A DNA stretch of 64,000 nucleotides from Cheilinus undulatus (taxonomy: Eukaryota > Chordata > Actinopteri > Labriformes > Labridae): NCBI RefSeq assembly GCF_018320785.1, contig NC_054886.1, positions 35,028,110 to 35,092,109 on the forward strand, written 5' to 3'. A program made the translations under genes and the position numbers. Numbering within the stretch: the first letter of the stretch is position 1; every line of letters begins with the position of its first letter. Of this stretch, positions 19,023 to 31,361 are shown piece after piece. The notes beneath the pieces are model-generated. The model worked only from the letters and a program-made list of their open reading frames with translations. It ran no database searches and was not told the origin of the DNA.

Positions 19023-19605
19023 GGCTCGGTTATGCGTTCCGGACGGCTGCACCGACAAAAACTGATGCGGAATCATGATGCGGAAACATCTGGTGCATTT
19101 ATACCTAGCGCCGGCTTCCTCTTCGCCACAAACTGATATTCTCCCAAAAGCTATGGGGCAGTGTCTTCAAGAATCATTTCTGTAGCGTGTTTAAAGCAAG
19201 TCATAGAGGAAGATTTGTTGTTTAAATCATGGAGAACCATGAAGAGGAGCTACTGTTGTTGTTGCAGCATTAAAGAGAGAGGAGATGGTCCATACGGCCA
19301 CTCAGTCAAGAGAGGGAGGACGAGGGGGAGTACAATATTCTTGTACGGCCAATGCAAGAGATAGATGAGGAAGTACATGGCAGTCTCTGTGATCTTTCAA
19401 AGAAGAATCATACAGGTGTTTCTATTTTCTGACGTCTGTCACCAGAAACTCCTCAAAATCGGCCGTTTTCACATCTAAAAGTTTCAGGGATGTGTGTGGA
19501 CAGATGAAAATTGGCGGGACCCCCGGGAAGGGGTGTGTCTTAATATTTGACATCACATTCGACACTTGCGGCCTCGCGGATGCGTCAAGCATAAAACAGG
19601 CTCAA
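19023..19605. mobile_element. Possible PIF/Harbinger-like MITE
   Basis: The left end GGCTCGGTTATGCGTTCCGG and the inverted right end GAGCCTGTTTTATGCTTGAC share a TTATGC-containing terminus, and the interior is unlike a gene. A target duplication is not clear. The class assignment is tentative; the inverted ends are only partly matched. Confidence 0.35.
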
Positions 19606-20297
19606 GTCCTGGCCTTAGCATTATTTGATGCACCTCTGTTTTCCTGTGCTTCCTGTCTCCCTTAAGCTTTCCTATCTAGGTAGAGGCGAGACAGACCAAG
19701 AGGTGACCCTAGAAAAACAACAACAAAAGAACAAAGTCCACCTTATGAGTAGAAGTACGGGCTGGATGTGGTAAGCACAGCTTAGGTCACCATCCAGGCA
19801 GATAGAAGGATTGCTACAAGCCCCCTGGTTGTGCCGTTGAAGTTCTAGCAGTCTCTTGGCATACAACCAGGGGTGTGGCCCGGACAGAAGAGGTGCTGTT
19901 GAGTTTGACCTTGGCTCTTGACCTTCGCTGCCAAGCAGCTCACTTGTGTTGACGTGTCAAGCTTGACTTGTCTTCAAATATTGCGCGTTCTGCAGTTTGA
20001 AATATGCAGCAGGCCATACTGTGATGTAATCTAATTTTTGATTGATTGCCCAGCCTTAGCCCAAACTGATAATAAGTGAATATTTGTTTGACCAGCTCTG
20101 AATTTAACTGTTTAGCCGACTAATCGTAGCGAGAGGAAGAAAAGAGGCAAATCTTTATTTGACAGTCTGTCCTGATGTAACACAGTTAACCAAAGAAGTG
20201 TGTGAACAACACTGCAACCATAAATCACTACCAGCGTCCCTACTTTTTTAGACCCTAATCCTTTTGTGAGAGGATTGAATGAAACGCCTGTAGGATC

Positions 20298-21753
20298 TCT
20301 TAAACAACTATAGGCCTGTTCAAATCTACCAAACATTCAATCATTTTCAAGATTTTAACCCTTTAAATGCCAGTTTGATTATTTCAAATATTTTATTTTT
20401 CACTACAAAAAAAAACACAAAAAGTGAATTATTTCCATTTAATAAATAGTAGAAAGATGGGGCTTTGGGGGTGATGAGAGTCTTGGATGGGTCAAAGATT
20501 AGCAACAAAATTTATTTGATTGCGCTTTTATTTTTTTATTTTTTTTGTAGTGCCAGCTTTCATTTTAGGGCACCCTCTGGACACCTTCAAGGCAAAAATG
20601 TACACGTACAAAAACACATCAGCATACATCAATATTGTTGTTTACCTTTTCTTTCATAAATCTTAACAACTTCAGACTTGCTCAAAACTACAAAACATTC
20701 AACAATTCTCAGAATTGTAACCCTTTTAATGCCAGTTTGATTATTTTAAATATTTCATTTTTTACTGCAAAAATGCAGAAAGTCAATTATTTTCCTTAAA
20801 ATTAATAGTAGAAAGATGGGTGCTGATAAGAGTCTTGGATGGGTCAAAGATTAGCAACAAAATTGATTTGATTGCATTGATATGTTTTTACGTAATGTCA
20901 GAAATACCCTCCTGACATCTTCGAGGCAAAAATGCCCCCATTGACTTCCATTAAAACCAGGTTTTTTAATCTCACTGTCATTGCAGTAATGACTTTCTGG
21001 TATTTGTGCCCGTTATATTATGGAGAGTTTTGTGTTCGTTTGAAAGGGTTAAAATTCTGAGAATTATTGAATGTTTGGTAGTTTTGTGCAGGTCTAAAGT
21101 TGTGAAGATGATTTATGGAAAAAAAATAGAAAAAAATGTTGATGTATGCTGATTTAATGGCAGTTTTTTTTTTAACACATTTTTGCCTCGAAGGTGTCCA
21201 GAGGGTGCCCTAATGTTAAAGCTGGCACTACATAAAAAATACAAGTGCAATCAAATCAATTTTGTTGCTAATCTTTGACCCATCCAAGACTCTCATCAGC
21301 GCCAAAGACCCTTCTTTCCACTATTAATTTTAAGGAAAGTAATTCACTTTTTGTGTTTTTTGTAGTGAAAAATAAAATATCTGAAATAATCAAATTGGCA
21401 TTTAAAGGGTTAAAATCTTGAAAATTATTGAATGTTTGGTAGTTTTGAGCAGGTCGAAAGTAGTTTAAGAGATTTATGAAAAAGAGTAGAAAAAAATATT
21501 GATGTATGGTGATTTAAAAGCAGTTTTTTGTACGTGTACATTTTTTGTCTTGAAGGTGTCCAGAGGGTACAAAATTCACTGAGAGAGTATGAATGACATT
21601 TAAGAGTAGAACATGTTGGATTTCAAAAATGTAACTAGAAAGAAAAGTTCCTGTAAAAATCCGTGCCACAAGCTGTAAAACTGACAAAATGATCACAAAT
21701 TTTTTTAAAAAGTTGAGGAAAATGGCCAAAAATGCCAGAGGAGAGCACAAGGG
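20298..21753. mobile_element. piggyBac-like foldback element, copy A
   Basis: The right end is GAGAGCACAAGGG followed by TTAA at 21754-21757. Inverted, this gives CCCTTGTGCTCTCC, a piggyBac-type terminus at a TTAA target. The interior is mirror-symmetric: a module (ACATTCAA... GTCAAAGATTAGCAACAAAAT... GGACACCTTC) occurs twice in one orientation (about 20.30-20.66 and 20.67-20.95 kb) and then twice inverted (21.05-21.40 and 21.41-21.56 kb). The left end appears truncated at about 20298. Related copies lie at 29.5 and 49.5 kb. Confidence 0.65.
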
Positions 21754-21757
21754 TTAA

Positions 21758-23054
21758 AAAATAAAGTCTGCCCAATCCTAGAACAGACTTTCATCCTTAG
21801 CAGCTAGTAGATGCACAAACTCCATACAGTGAAAACTCAGCACCTGTTTTTGTGGATTTTGCAGAAGTGATATGGAGGACTTTAGAAACTTTCTAGCAAA
21901 AAACAGACAGCGGTGACTTTGAGATGAGTCGTGTATGCTGAGGGAATTAGAACAATTGTCTTATGTATGAATGAACATTTTATAATTGAGAGCAGCAGGA
22001 AGCCGATCTTTACTGTGAAATCAGCTGACAGTGAATATTCCAGGTCATCATCTTGGTGTTTGACGTCGATGTCGTCAGACTCGTTTTCTCCTGTGTTGCG
22101 TGTGCTACCAGTGGGAGTGTCTGCTTCTGAAGGAGTGTCTCCCTCAGGTCACTTCCAGTCAAACAGAGCAGATTTATTTTCAGGAATACCTGGCTCCTGT
22201 TTGAGGTCAGTGGCAGCCTGAACTCGACAATCTGCAGAGATAAGGGCGTTCTTTGTTCGACCACGTTCAGCAGCGTCTGGCTACAGCAGGTGTGTGATTT
22301 CAGAACGTCATGAAGATTTCCTCCTTTTACTGACCCAGTTACAGACATCATGTGAGTTTGTTTAAAGTGAGATCAGCTGGAATCATAAGGAAGGAATACA
22401 AGTTTTATGGAGGAAAGAGGAGTTCATGCTGAGTGGAACTTCCTGAAATGTGAAGGAAGTTTAGCATTAGAAGAACCAAACTTGTGCTGTCTGTTTCCTG
22501 TCAACGTAGACAAAAAAGACTTTAACTTGTTAGTTTTTAATTAATCAAAACATCCCAATAAAGATGTTTAACCTTTGGTAGTGAACGACCAATCAAAAGA
22601 CTCTGCCACTGGCTTTTACCTGCATGGGCGGGGCTTTTAGAGCATTAAAGGCAGCCAGCTCACCTGTGTGAAATCCTCTCAGCACATTGGACCTTGCTGC
22701 CACATGTGAATGTGTCCTTAATTAAATGACACAAGAGGAATTGACACAGGTGAGCTGGCTGCCTTTAGAGGCTCTGAGCCCCACCTGTACAGGTAACACC
22801 CAGAGGTAGGGGAATTTTCTACAGCCGCCCCTGTCAATGTCAGTGTAATGAATGTGAAGTACAGCTTTCAGGTAAAATGCGTGTTCTTTCCTCTTTAAGT
22901 TTGGTGTCTGTAATAACAGCAACATGCAGCAAGTGGGTCCACTTTGCACAACGTCTGGGGCTTTAACAAAGTGACTGTCTTTAGCCTGACGCTGTAGCGA
23001 GCTTCTCTTGGCACCTCTCCAAAAAGTGAGAATGTCTTTTTTTTTGTTTTTCAG
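21758..23054. other. End of sgms2 intron 1
   Basis: Short open frames occur on both strands but have no recognisable domains or fitting splice sites. The stretch ends in the polypyrimidine tract and acceptor at 23041-23054 for the sgms2 coding exon. Confidence 0.4.
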
Positions 23055-23293
23055 GTTTGTGCTGAATCAGCTGCCTCCTGTATCAATAATCCTGGACTTC
23101 TGATCTGGACGAGGTCTGATAGTGGCCATCATTACCTGCTAGTCTTGTATTATTGAACCTGTCTGGACCAAAGAGCAGTTATTATCAAAGAGTGGAGGAT
23201 AAAGACTGGTGTTGGATTCTCATTGGTCAACTGTGATTGGTTGGAAAGCTAACGAGACTCCCTGATTGGTCAGTCAGAGGAAAAAGCCGATCA

Positions 23294-26200
23294 ATGGCGG
23301 CGTCAGAACTGATGCAGAGTGACGACGATGTCCGCCCTCATGTGGAAGTAAACGTCACCACAATGAATCCGCCCACACCTCCCCGTCCTCCGAGGGTTTC
23401 CAACGGTAACCCTCCTCGCCACGCCTCCTCATCGTCTCCGTCCAGAGATGCCCATGACGGGAGGAAGCAAGAGCGCAGCAAGCTGAGCACCCTTCTCCAG
23501 CAGAACCAGCTGATTCACTCGCTGAGCAGCGGGCTCAGGAAACACTGCGACTACGTCAAGATCAGCGTCCCTGAAGAGAGAGCCAACCGCCTCCCTACGG
23601 AGTGGTGGAAGACGGGCGTGGCCTTCCTCTACGCTGTGTTCAACCTGGTCTTCACCACCGTCATCATCACCGTCGTTCACGAGAGAGTGCCAGACAAGTC
23701 AATCAGCCCGCCGCTGCCTGACAAGTTCTTCGACTACGTGGATCGAGTGCCGTGGGCGTTCACCGTCACCGAGGTCAACGGGCTGATCCTGTCCGGGCTG
23801 TGGCTCGTCCAGTGGCTCTTCCTCAAACACAAGTACGACCAGCAGATGTTCTTCTGCAGTTTGTAGTGTTTAAAAATGATTTTAAAATGATCTAACCTCT
23901 AGATTTAAGTCAGAATTCTGAGATCAAAGTCAGAATTCTCAGATCAAAGTCAGAATTCTCAGATCAAAGTCAGAATTCTGAGATCAAAGTCAGAATTCTG
24001 AGATCAAAGTTAGAATTTTGAAATCAAAGTCAGAATTCTGAAATTAATGTCAGAATTTTGAGATCAAAGCCAAAATGTCAAGATCAAAGTTAGAATTTTC
24101 AGATCAAAGCCAGAATTCTGAGAATTAAATCAGACTTGCGTAATTAATACAGAAATCTTGGATTCAAGCCAGAATTCTAAGATGAAAGTCAGAATTTTAA
24201 AACCAAAATTAGAATTTGTAGATGTTCTGTATTCTAGAACCACTCCATGGCCTACTGCCACGACCTAGCTAACTCTTTAAAGTTCTGTCCTTTTTCAGGA
24301 TTGAGGAATAGTTAGATTTTTATTTTATCATTGCCCAGTGTAAGCATGAAGAAGAATATAAGTCTGAATTTTTCACGCTCTGCTGTCATGTCTGCCTGCA
24401 GAGCTATCATTGGCCGTCGGTGTTTCTTCCTGATCGGGACCCTCTACATGTATCGCTGCGTCACCATGTACATCACCACCCTGCCTGTCCCGGGGAAACA
24501 TATGGTCTGCGCTCCAAAGGTAAGAACACCCTTTAATCATGTTCACTGCTCTGTTTGATAAATAATCCCCATCATCATCAGTAAACTTGGTCTTGTTTGC
24601 TTGTTTCTGCAGCTTTACAACGACTCCACGGGGAAAGTCTGGAGGATTTTACGGCTCATATCAGGAGGAGGTAACAGAAATATTTTAAAAATAATCCAGT
24701 TTTAGTCAAGTTTAAATGAGAACTGCGTCTTATTTCTTGTGTAATTTGCTTGCTGTATTGAGTTATGTGTTCTATTACAATCAATTAACGCCTTAGTCTT
24801 TACTTTATATGTCTAATAAAAGATATTTACGTAGATGTGCCTAATGAATGTGGTAATGAGATTTTTATTCTTAAAACTAGAAATATTGACAAGACTGGAT
24901 TTTTGCAGTGTATCAAACCAGAGTGTTGTAATTTTAGATACTGAGTGTATTCGACTGTACGCAGACTACTGTGAGCTTTTCATTTAAGGTTGTTTTTTGT
25001 TTTATAACTAAAACTCTGCTCCTTTAGATGCCTGCTGACATGGTTAGGGCTCATTACTACATGACTACGTTGTATTAAAGTGCCCCTGTGTTTGTCGTGT
25101 CCAGGTTTGTCTCTGACGGGCTCTCACCTGATGTGTGGTGACTTCCTGTACAGCGGTCACACCGTCATGTGTACGCTGTCCTACCTCTTCATCAAAGAGT
25201 GTGAGTAGACACGTTAATCCTAATAAATCAGTCTAAATGTGTCATAGTCTTTAGCGTTGGATATGTTGTACTACATCAGCAACTTCTCACACGTGTCCGC
25301 TGTGATGTCACAGACTCCCCTCGCTGGATGTGGTGGTATCACTGGTTCTGCTGGCTGCTCAGCGCCTCAGGAGTCCTCTGCATCCTGATCGCTCATGAGC
25401 ACTACAGCATCGACGTGGTCATCGGATACTTCGCCACCACCAGGACGTTCTGGTGGTACCACACCATGGCCAACACGCATGTAAGCAAAGACACACAATG
25501 ACCCGCTACCTCCAGAGAGGATGTCTATTATTTTATGTGTATGGCTGTAAATTTCTGCTTTCAAAAGGCTGGTTTCAGTTTTGATTTTTAGAATTTGCTG
25601 CTAGGGTCCTGAGCCTAGGCCAGTTAGTCTGTCTTGTACGACAGCGCCGGTCTGGAAGGTATTTTAGCGGGCACATTCAGAGACAAACCGTCACGCAGAC
25701 ACCATTCTTTGCTGCTGCAGTGAGTCATTTGGTTCTTCTTTGCTGCTCTAAAACGGTAGCCTGTGCATGACGTGCTTTCCGGCAGCGAAGAAGAAGTGAT
25801 CCTCGGTTTTTTGCGCTAACAGTTAGCATGGCTAAATGAAGCAAAATATAAAGCTAAACCAAACGGTATCAGATCAGTGCATAAACTTGTGTACTTGCTG
25901 ATACTAGTACTTGCATTTAAAGTAGTATCTGATGTATTTCTGATACTGATAACAGAATCGGAACAACCCTAAAAAAATGTCTGACATTTGGTGTTTTTTT
26001 TTTGATAGCTGGAGGATGAAAAATTGTGGTTTTAATAGGTTTCAATGGGACATTTTTGGTCACCAACAGACCGAGTGACAGAGAATATTAGTGACCTGAT
26101 ACAGATCCTGAAAAAAACATGCTACTGAAAAACAACTTACCTTTCAAAAAAAATGCAAAATGGCCTTTAACCCTTTACCTACTGAGTCCAAAAATGGCAA

Positions 26201-26935
26201 TTTGGACATATTTTGTTATTATGGCTGTAAAATAGTCAGGAAATGCCCTAAGTCTGAGAGCTTTGCTCCCTTTTCCCAGGAGTACTTGAACTTGACTTTT
26301 CAACATCTGGTTAATGATTATTGCACATTATATGGAATTGTCAGCAGTTTAAAAGAAGAAAAACACAAAAACAGATTTGTTTTTCATGGCTTTTAATGAA
26401 AGAAGTTTTGTTATTGCTCCTGAAGTTTTGATTTTACATTTGAAATGTGAACCTATACATGTTTAGGACAATCACCAGTCATTTTTTCAGTCTAGGACTT
26501 TGGGTGTGCAAAAGATAACTATATACATAGGCGAAAATTAGTGCAGATAAAGGTGGAAAAATACATTCTCAACATTCTCAGGTAACATATTGTTATTGCA
26601 CATGACAGACACGCACAAATGCCACTATCTTTGCGTCATATCGCCGTTCAAATTTCTGGTTTCATGTCCGCCTCAGGACTCAGTTGCAGATGAATGCACT
26701 AATGACTGATTTGACTCTCTGGTCTTCTTAATCTTACGTTTTGGTGTCCTTGTCTTCTCAGTCGCTCCGTCAGGCCTCCAGTAACTACTTATCCAGGACC
26801 TGGTGGAACCCAATCTTCAACTTTATGGAGAAGAACGTTCAGACAACGGTCCCTATCGTGTTCTCGTGGCCCGTTAACCTGCCGTCGTCCTGCAGACAGC
26901 GCTACAGGATAGTGGAGGGAGGGAGGGACGAGTGA
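23294..26935 (+). CDS. sgms2: Phosphatidylcholine:ceramide cholinephosphotransferase 2 (sphingomyelin synthase 2), 6 coding exons
   Basis: Exons 23294-23832, 24402-24519, 24613-24670, 25105-25200, 25314-25480 and 26762-26935 join in frame to 1152 nt, 383 aa (human SGMS2 365, recalled). The enzyme moves phosphocholine from phosphatidylcholine to ceramide in a multi-pass membrane fold of the LPP/PAP2 type, at the plasma membrane and Golgi. Residues 1-90 are a variable Pro/Ser-rich cytosolic tail without a SAM domain, favouring SGMS2 over SGMS1. The block from EWWKTGVAFLYAVFNLVF to VPWAFTVTEVNGLIL is near-identical to the family. Catalytic triad: His257 in CGDFLYSGHTV, His300 and Asp304 in AHEHYSIDV, a constant +28 offset from human 229/272/276. 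The C-tail keeps only one of the four cysteines that human SGMS2 palmitoylates. Start ATG 23294 is the first in-frame ATG; the acceptor at 23054 places 239 nt of 5'UTR before it. Confidence 0.96.
23905..24215. repeat. 20-bp minisatellite AGATCAAAGTCAGAATTCTG in sgms2 intron
   Basis: About fifteen units, most regular between 23905 and 24030 and decaying towards 24215. It begins about 70 bp after the donor of the first coding exon. It shares CAGAATTCTGA with the arrays at 10.0 and 39-40 kb. Confidence 0.88.
25481..26761. other. sgms2 last intron
   Basis: 1281 bp without a recognised exon. From 26168 (TTAACCCTTTACCTACTGAG) the sequence has a TTAACCCTT start like the piggyBac-type ends elsewhere in the window. 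No matching right end is seen, so this is only a weak hint of a further element. Confidence 0.35.
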
Positions 26936-28600
26936 GCGGCGTCCATGGCTGTTGACTCTTTAAAAAGATGGAAAACTTTACTGGCAGATCCAGCTCTCTC
27001 CTCACAGAGGGAGAGGACACACAGAGGAGGTTTGAACGTTTACAGTATCATCAGCTGTCTGAGTCGTCATACTGTTTACCCCTGAAAAGGGGACGATATT
27101 TAAGGACTTGTTTTTGATTTAAAGAGTTACTAAGTATTACCAGACCATCAATAAATGGTAAATAACTGTTGATTTAAAGCCAAATGCTCTTTTTAAAGTT
27201 GGCCTCACCTCATCCTACTCACCATCTAGCTGCCCAGTAATCCCCTGTAAGACTTGATTTTTAAATTGATGCAAACCAAAACTTTATTTAAAAGGTTACG
27301 ACGGCTAATATCACTGCCACAAAAACAAACCACCGGTCAGTTTATCTGCTCATCAGTGAGGTATTTATCAGCTACGGAAATGTTCAAACCAAACTTCTGC
27401 CAGGTTACTAAAGTGCCAGTCAATGAACCCTCAGGAATCATTGTTGAACGACTGCTTTTTCATGTAGCTGGGTGCTCTGTATGTAGAAATGTTCTGATGA
27501 TAACTGCAGAGTACCGCTCCATTTAGAGCTGTAAAACTTTCCTCCGTTCATATTCATTCCTAATGGCTGTCCCCCACTTCCTGCCCCACACCGGACATTC
27601 AGCATTATGTGATTGCAATCAACCAATTGGAAAACAAACGCTAAACTGCTAGCTACCTAGCATTCTCAGGGCTATCATTCAGATGTATCTTAATGGTTGA
27701 AAGTGCTTTTAATGGTTGTAAACTGGTGCTGTTGGCCAAACTGCTAACAAGGAAAGAAAATGTTCTGGACACGAATATACCAAAAACCAACTAAATGTTT
27801 ATGTAAAGAGATTAATCATTCTGATTGTCAGCTAACCAGCTAGCCAAACAGCCACTTGTAGCTGAATCGCTCGCCACAAGTCCCAACTTCAGCTCTTTTC
27901 ACATCAGTGTGACGACATGATAAAATCCCCACCATGCCCGAGCATATTTGACTCCTAAAGCCCAGCTTGTTTGACCAGAGTGAGTGCACTGTACCATGCT
28001 AAGGCACGGTACACTCACAGACGATCCAGTATGGACACAACGTACAACCAACATGAATCAAAGCAGAGCCTTAGCCAGTGGAGATGAACTGTTAGAGGGC
28101 TATATCTTACAAAAACAACTTAAAAACCCTTAAGTTAGTAAAGTTGCAGTTATGTCCTGTGTTCTCCAACGGTACAGGCGCTAGGCCTTAGTGAAAGCTC
28201 CCCTGGGAGTTCATGGCTGTATTTAATGAGTATTGTTGTAAATGTTTTTCTAAACTTGATTTTTAAGTTATATTTTCAAGTGTGTAAAGTCTGGAGACCA
28301 TGATCGTCAGAGTTTTTTATGTTTGTTTTCTAAGTTTTGTCGTTCTTTTTGTAAATCTAGTGATTGCAACAGTAACTTGACTAAAAAGTCCATGAAAGTG
28401 CTGCTGACTTAAAGTCGGATTAATGAAGACTGTACTGCCATAAAGCTCCAGTTACTTTTATCCAAGTGTTACCGGATGTTTTTTTTAATGTCAGAGTTTA
28501 TTATATAAATAAAAATCACAATAAGGTGATTGTTGTGATAATAAAAGATTTATTTTCAGTCAAGAGCTGGTATTGATGATTGATTTTTTTTGTGAATAAA
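26936..28600 (+). other. Probable sgms2 3'UTR
   Basis: This non-coding stretch follows the sgms2 stop codon. AATAAA signals occur at 28508-28513 and 28595-28600, giving a 3'UTR of about 1.6-1.7 kb if used. No repeat family is evident. Confidence 0.5.
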
Positions 28601-28829
28601 ACAGATATGATTTCAGAAGTGAAGGGACTGACAACCCAGGGGCCCAATGGAGGAAGGGGGCTTTAATTGGCTGGAAATTAAAATGAGGTTTTGTTTCTAA
28701 GGTCTAATTTCTTATTTTTAACCCCTCTTCTCAGTTTTAAGTGCTTCTTTATCTTGTGAAACATTTATGAGTAGTAATGAAATCTTCCCCTGTGAAAATG
28801 GGCATAAAGGAGTATATTTCTCTAACTGA

Positions 28830-29480
28830 TTATTTTACTCGCGAGGGGGACAGTAATGGGCCTAAAACTGATTCTTGAGGGACACCACAGAGGAAATTTA
28901 GGATGTGTCCCGGGTGTTCTCTCAACTGCCCAACTAAGAGCAGACTCAGGCTGTCCCAGAGAACAGGGAAGAAAATAACTGGGTGTCATCAGCATAAAGG
29001 AAAGCATTTTTACAAATGAAGACTTCCCTCTCTCCATTTGAAAGGAGAACAGTAATGGGCCTTGAACTGGCCTGTGAAGGACACCACAGAGGAAGTGTAG
29101 GGATGGATGCCCTCCTGATTGCTGAACTAAAACCAGATTCTGGGGCTGACACAATAAAGAGAAAAAAGGATTATGGTTAACCTAGACTGGGAGAACCTTC
29201 AAGATGGCAAATTTGTTCAAAGGGGCAAGGGTAGAAGGATTTCATACTTAACCTGATTACATTTAAAGCATCCCCAGTGGAAGCTGCAGGGATAATTCCT
29301 TCCTCCTGAACATGCAGTTAGGTGCAGGGTTAAGTAGGAGGGACTACGGATTGTAAAAGGAGTGAGGTGTCATCATGAGGTGTTATGTGTCATCCACATA
29401 AAGGTGTACATTTGAGTAACTCAAGCATTTCAATGGAGAGCTGACCCTTGAGGGACACCACAGAGTTGTTCAATTAGGAC
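28830..29480 (-). mobile_element. Decayed reverse-transcriptase fragments, repeated in tandem
   Basis: On the minus strand, pieces resembling the LINE motif CGVPQGSxLGPLLF recur (CGVLHRPVQGPLLFSF at about 29040-29090, a similar piece at 28855-28900, and a shorter one near 29450). FLYADDTQLF, the catalytic YADD block, lies at about 28975-29005. Stops and frameshifts separate them. The repeats are degenerate and the same phrase is found again near 30560 (GGGTGTCATCTGCGTAAAGG). L2-type origin is likely; the exact clade cannot be settled. Confidence 0.65.
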
Positions 29481-29517
29481 TGGACTCTGGGGCTGACCTG
29501 GAGAACTGGAAAAGGGG

Positions 29518-30448
29518 GGGCAAAAATGCCCCCATTGACTTCCATTAAAACCAGGTTTTTTAATCTCACTGTCATTGCAGTATAAAATCATGCATTCTTT
29601 AATGTCAGCATTTCAATGTGAAGAAGTCTAGTGAAATTTGACATTTTTACCGTATTCCACCAGATTCAAACATTTACTCATTGTAGGACCATGCACCACA
29701 TTCTTGTATTTTTGCCCGTTATATTATGGAGAGTTTTGTGTGAGTTTAAAAGGGTTAAAATTCTGAGAATTATTGAATGTTTGGTAGTTTTGAGCAAGTC
29801 TGAAATTGTTAAAGAGATTTATGAAGAAATAGAAAAATTATTGATGGATGCTGATTTAATGGCAGTTTTTTTTTAACATGTACATTGTTGCCTTGGAAGT
29901 GTAAAGAGGGTGCCTAATGTTAAAGCTGGCACTACATAAAAAATACAAGTGCAATCAAATCAATTTTGTTGCTAATCTTTGACCATCCAAGACTTTCATC
30001 AGCACCAAAGCCCCATCTTTCTACTATTCACTTTATGGAAAATAATTCACTTTCTGTGTTTTTTGTAGTGAAAAATAAAATATTTCCAATAATTAGACTA
30101 GCATTTAAAGGGTTAAAATCTTGAAAATTATTGAATGTTTGGTAGTTTTGAGCAGGTCTGAAGTTGTTAAAAAGATTTATGAAAAGAGTAGAAAAAAATA
30201 TTGATGTATGCTGATTTAATAGCAGTTTTTTGTACGTGTTCATTTTTGCCTTGAAGATGTCCAGAGGGTACAAAATTCATTGAGAGAGTACGAATGGCAT
30301 TTAAGAGTAAAACATGTTGGATTTCAAAAATTTAACTAGAGGAGAAGAAAAGTTCCTGTAAAAATTCATGGCACAAGCTGTAAAACAGACAAAATGATCA
30401 CAAAAAAAAAAAAAAAGTTTAGAAAAATGTCAAAGGAGGGCACAAAGG
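29518..30448. mobile_element. piggyBac-like foldback element, copy B
   Basis: It shares with copies A and C the modules GACTTCCATTAAAACCAGG, GAATTATTGAATGTTTGGTAG and GTGCAATCAAATCAATTTTG. It ends GAGGGCACAAAGG followed by TTAA (30449-30452). The left side starts in mid-element, so this copy is 5'-truncated. No transposase is present. Confidence 0.65.
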
Positions 30449-31361
30449 TTAAATCAGGAATTTGGGACATTAAAGTCTCTTCTTGAACATGCAGAAGATG
30501 GAGGGAGGGTGAATTTGGAGGGCAATTGTTGTTTAAGGACTGAGCCTTGGATTGTACAGAGAGATATAACTGGGTGTCATCTGCGTAAAGGAGTACATTT
30601 TGGTAAACAATGAGGCAAAGCTAGAAGGACTTATCTACTTTGGTTTAAAGGTTCACCAATGGAGCCTTTTCTTCAGTTCTTTGAGCATGAAAGGTTTCCA
30701 GGTTTCCTCTTGAACACAAAAAAATAGCAGTAAAGTTTAGTGAGGGGACAAGGGAGGGATTGGAATTGAGCTTGGGTCTCGACTCTTCGTAAAGGTAAAG
30801 CTGGTGGAATAGATAACCATGATGCTCATCTCCTAACTCTTAATTCCTTTAGAATTCAATCATAACAAACTTTTAGTTTCTTCAAAATGAATTAAATGAT
30901 GAAAAGCCCAGGTCCTTTCACTCGTCCAGAGGTCCTGTAAACAACCCTCAAAACAGCAGATTTTTCACGCATGGATTTATTGGATTTTTTTTTACTGAAC
31001 TTTTTTACATCATGTCTTTTTATTCTAATAAGTTTCTATTTTATATACCATGAGTACATGCAACAGTGCACATGTATAAATGAACTGAAAACAACATTAT
31101 GAGCAAAACATCGAAACCTGAGATCACGCCAAACTACATTTTCCTACGTGGTAACTTCACTGTTTTACAGGACAAGAACGACTGAAGTGAGTTTATCCAG
31201 ATAACAGGATTCTTCATGGACCTCATCCAGCATTCAGGGACCAGCTACAGGAAAAACAACAGATCCTGTTATTTTCTGCTCAAAGGGAAGTAAAAAACAA
31301 ACATGCATGAGCAAAATTACACGCATACACTCAGAGGTTGGACACATGACAGAGAAAGTGT
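30449..31361. other. Intergenic DNA and 3' side of the TCF/LEF-like gene
   Basis: 30480-30620 contains another decayed reverse-transcriptase phrase. For the minus-strand gene ending at 31362, a poly(A) signal candidate (TTTATT on plus) lies at 30976-30981, about 380 nt past the stop. Nothing else is recognised. Confidence 0.4.

Noticed and set aside
18990-19030. tRNA-like promoter phrase (GTGGGTTGAGCTGG region) suggesting a SINE
   Set aside because: It has some A-box resemblance but I could not find a convincing B box at the right distance, nor a 3' tail. I prefer to leave it uncalled.
22010-22351. 113-codon minus-strand open frame in sgms2 intron 1
   Set aside because: No recognisable motif and no fitting splice signals; the length is within chance in a window this size.
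23237-23293. Longer sgms2 N-terminus starting before the ATG at 23294
   Set aside because: The upstream extension has no ATG, only a TTG, and family N-termini are variable. The first in-frame ATG at 23294 is the simplest start.
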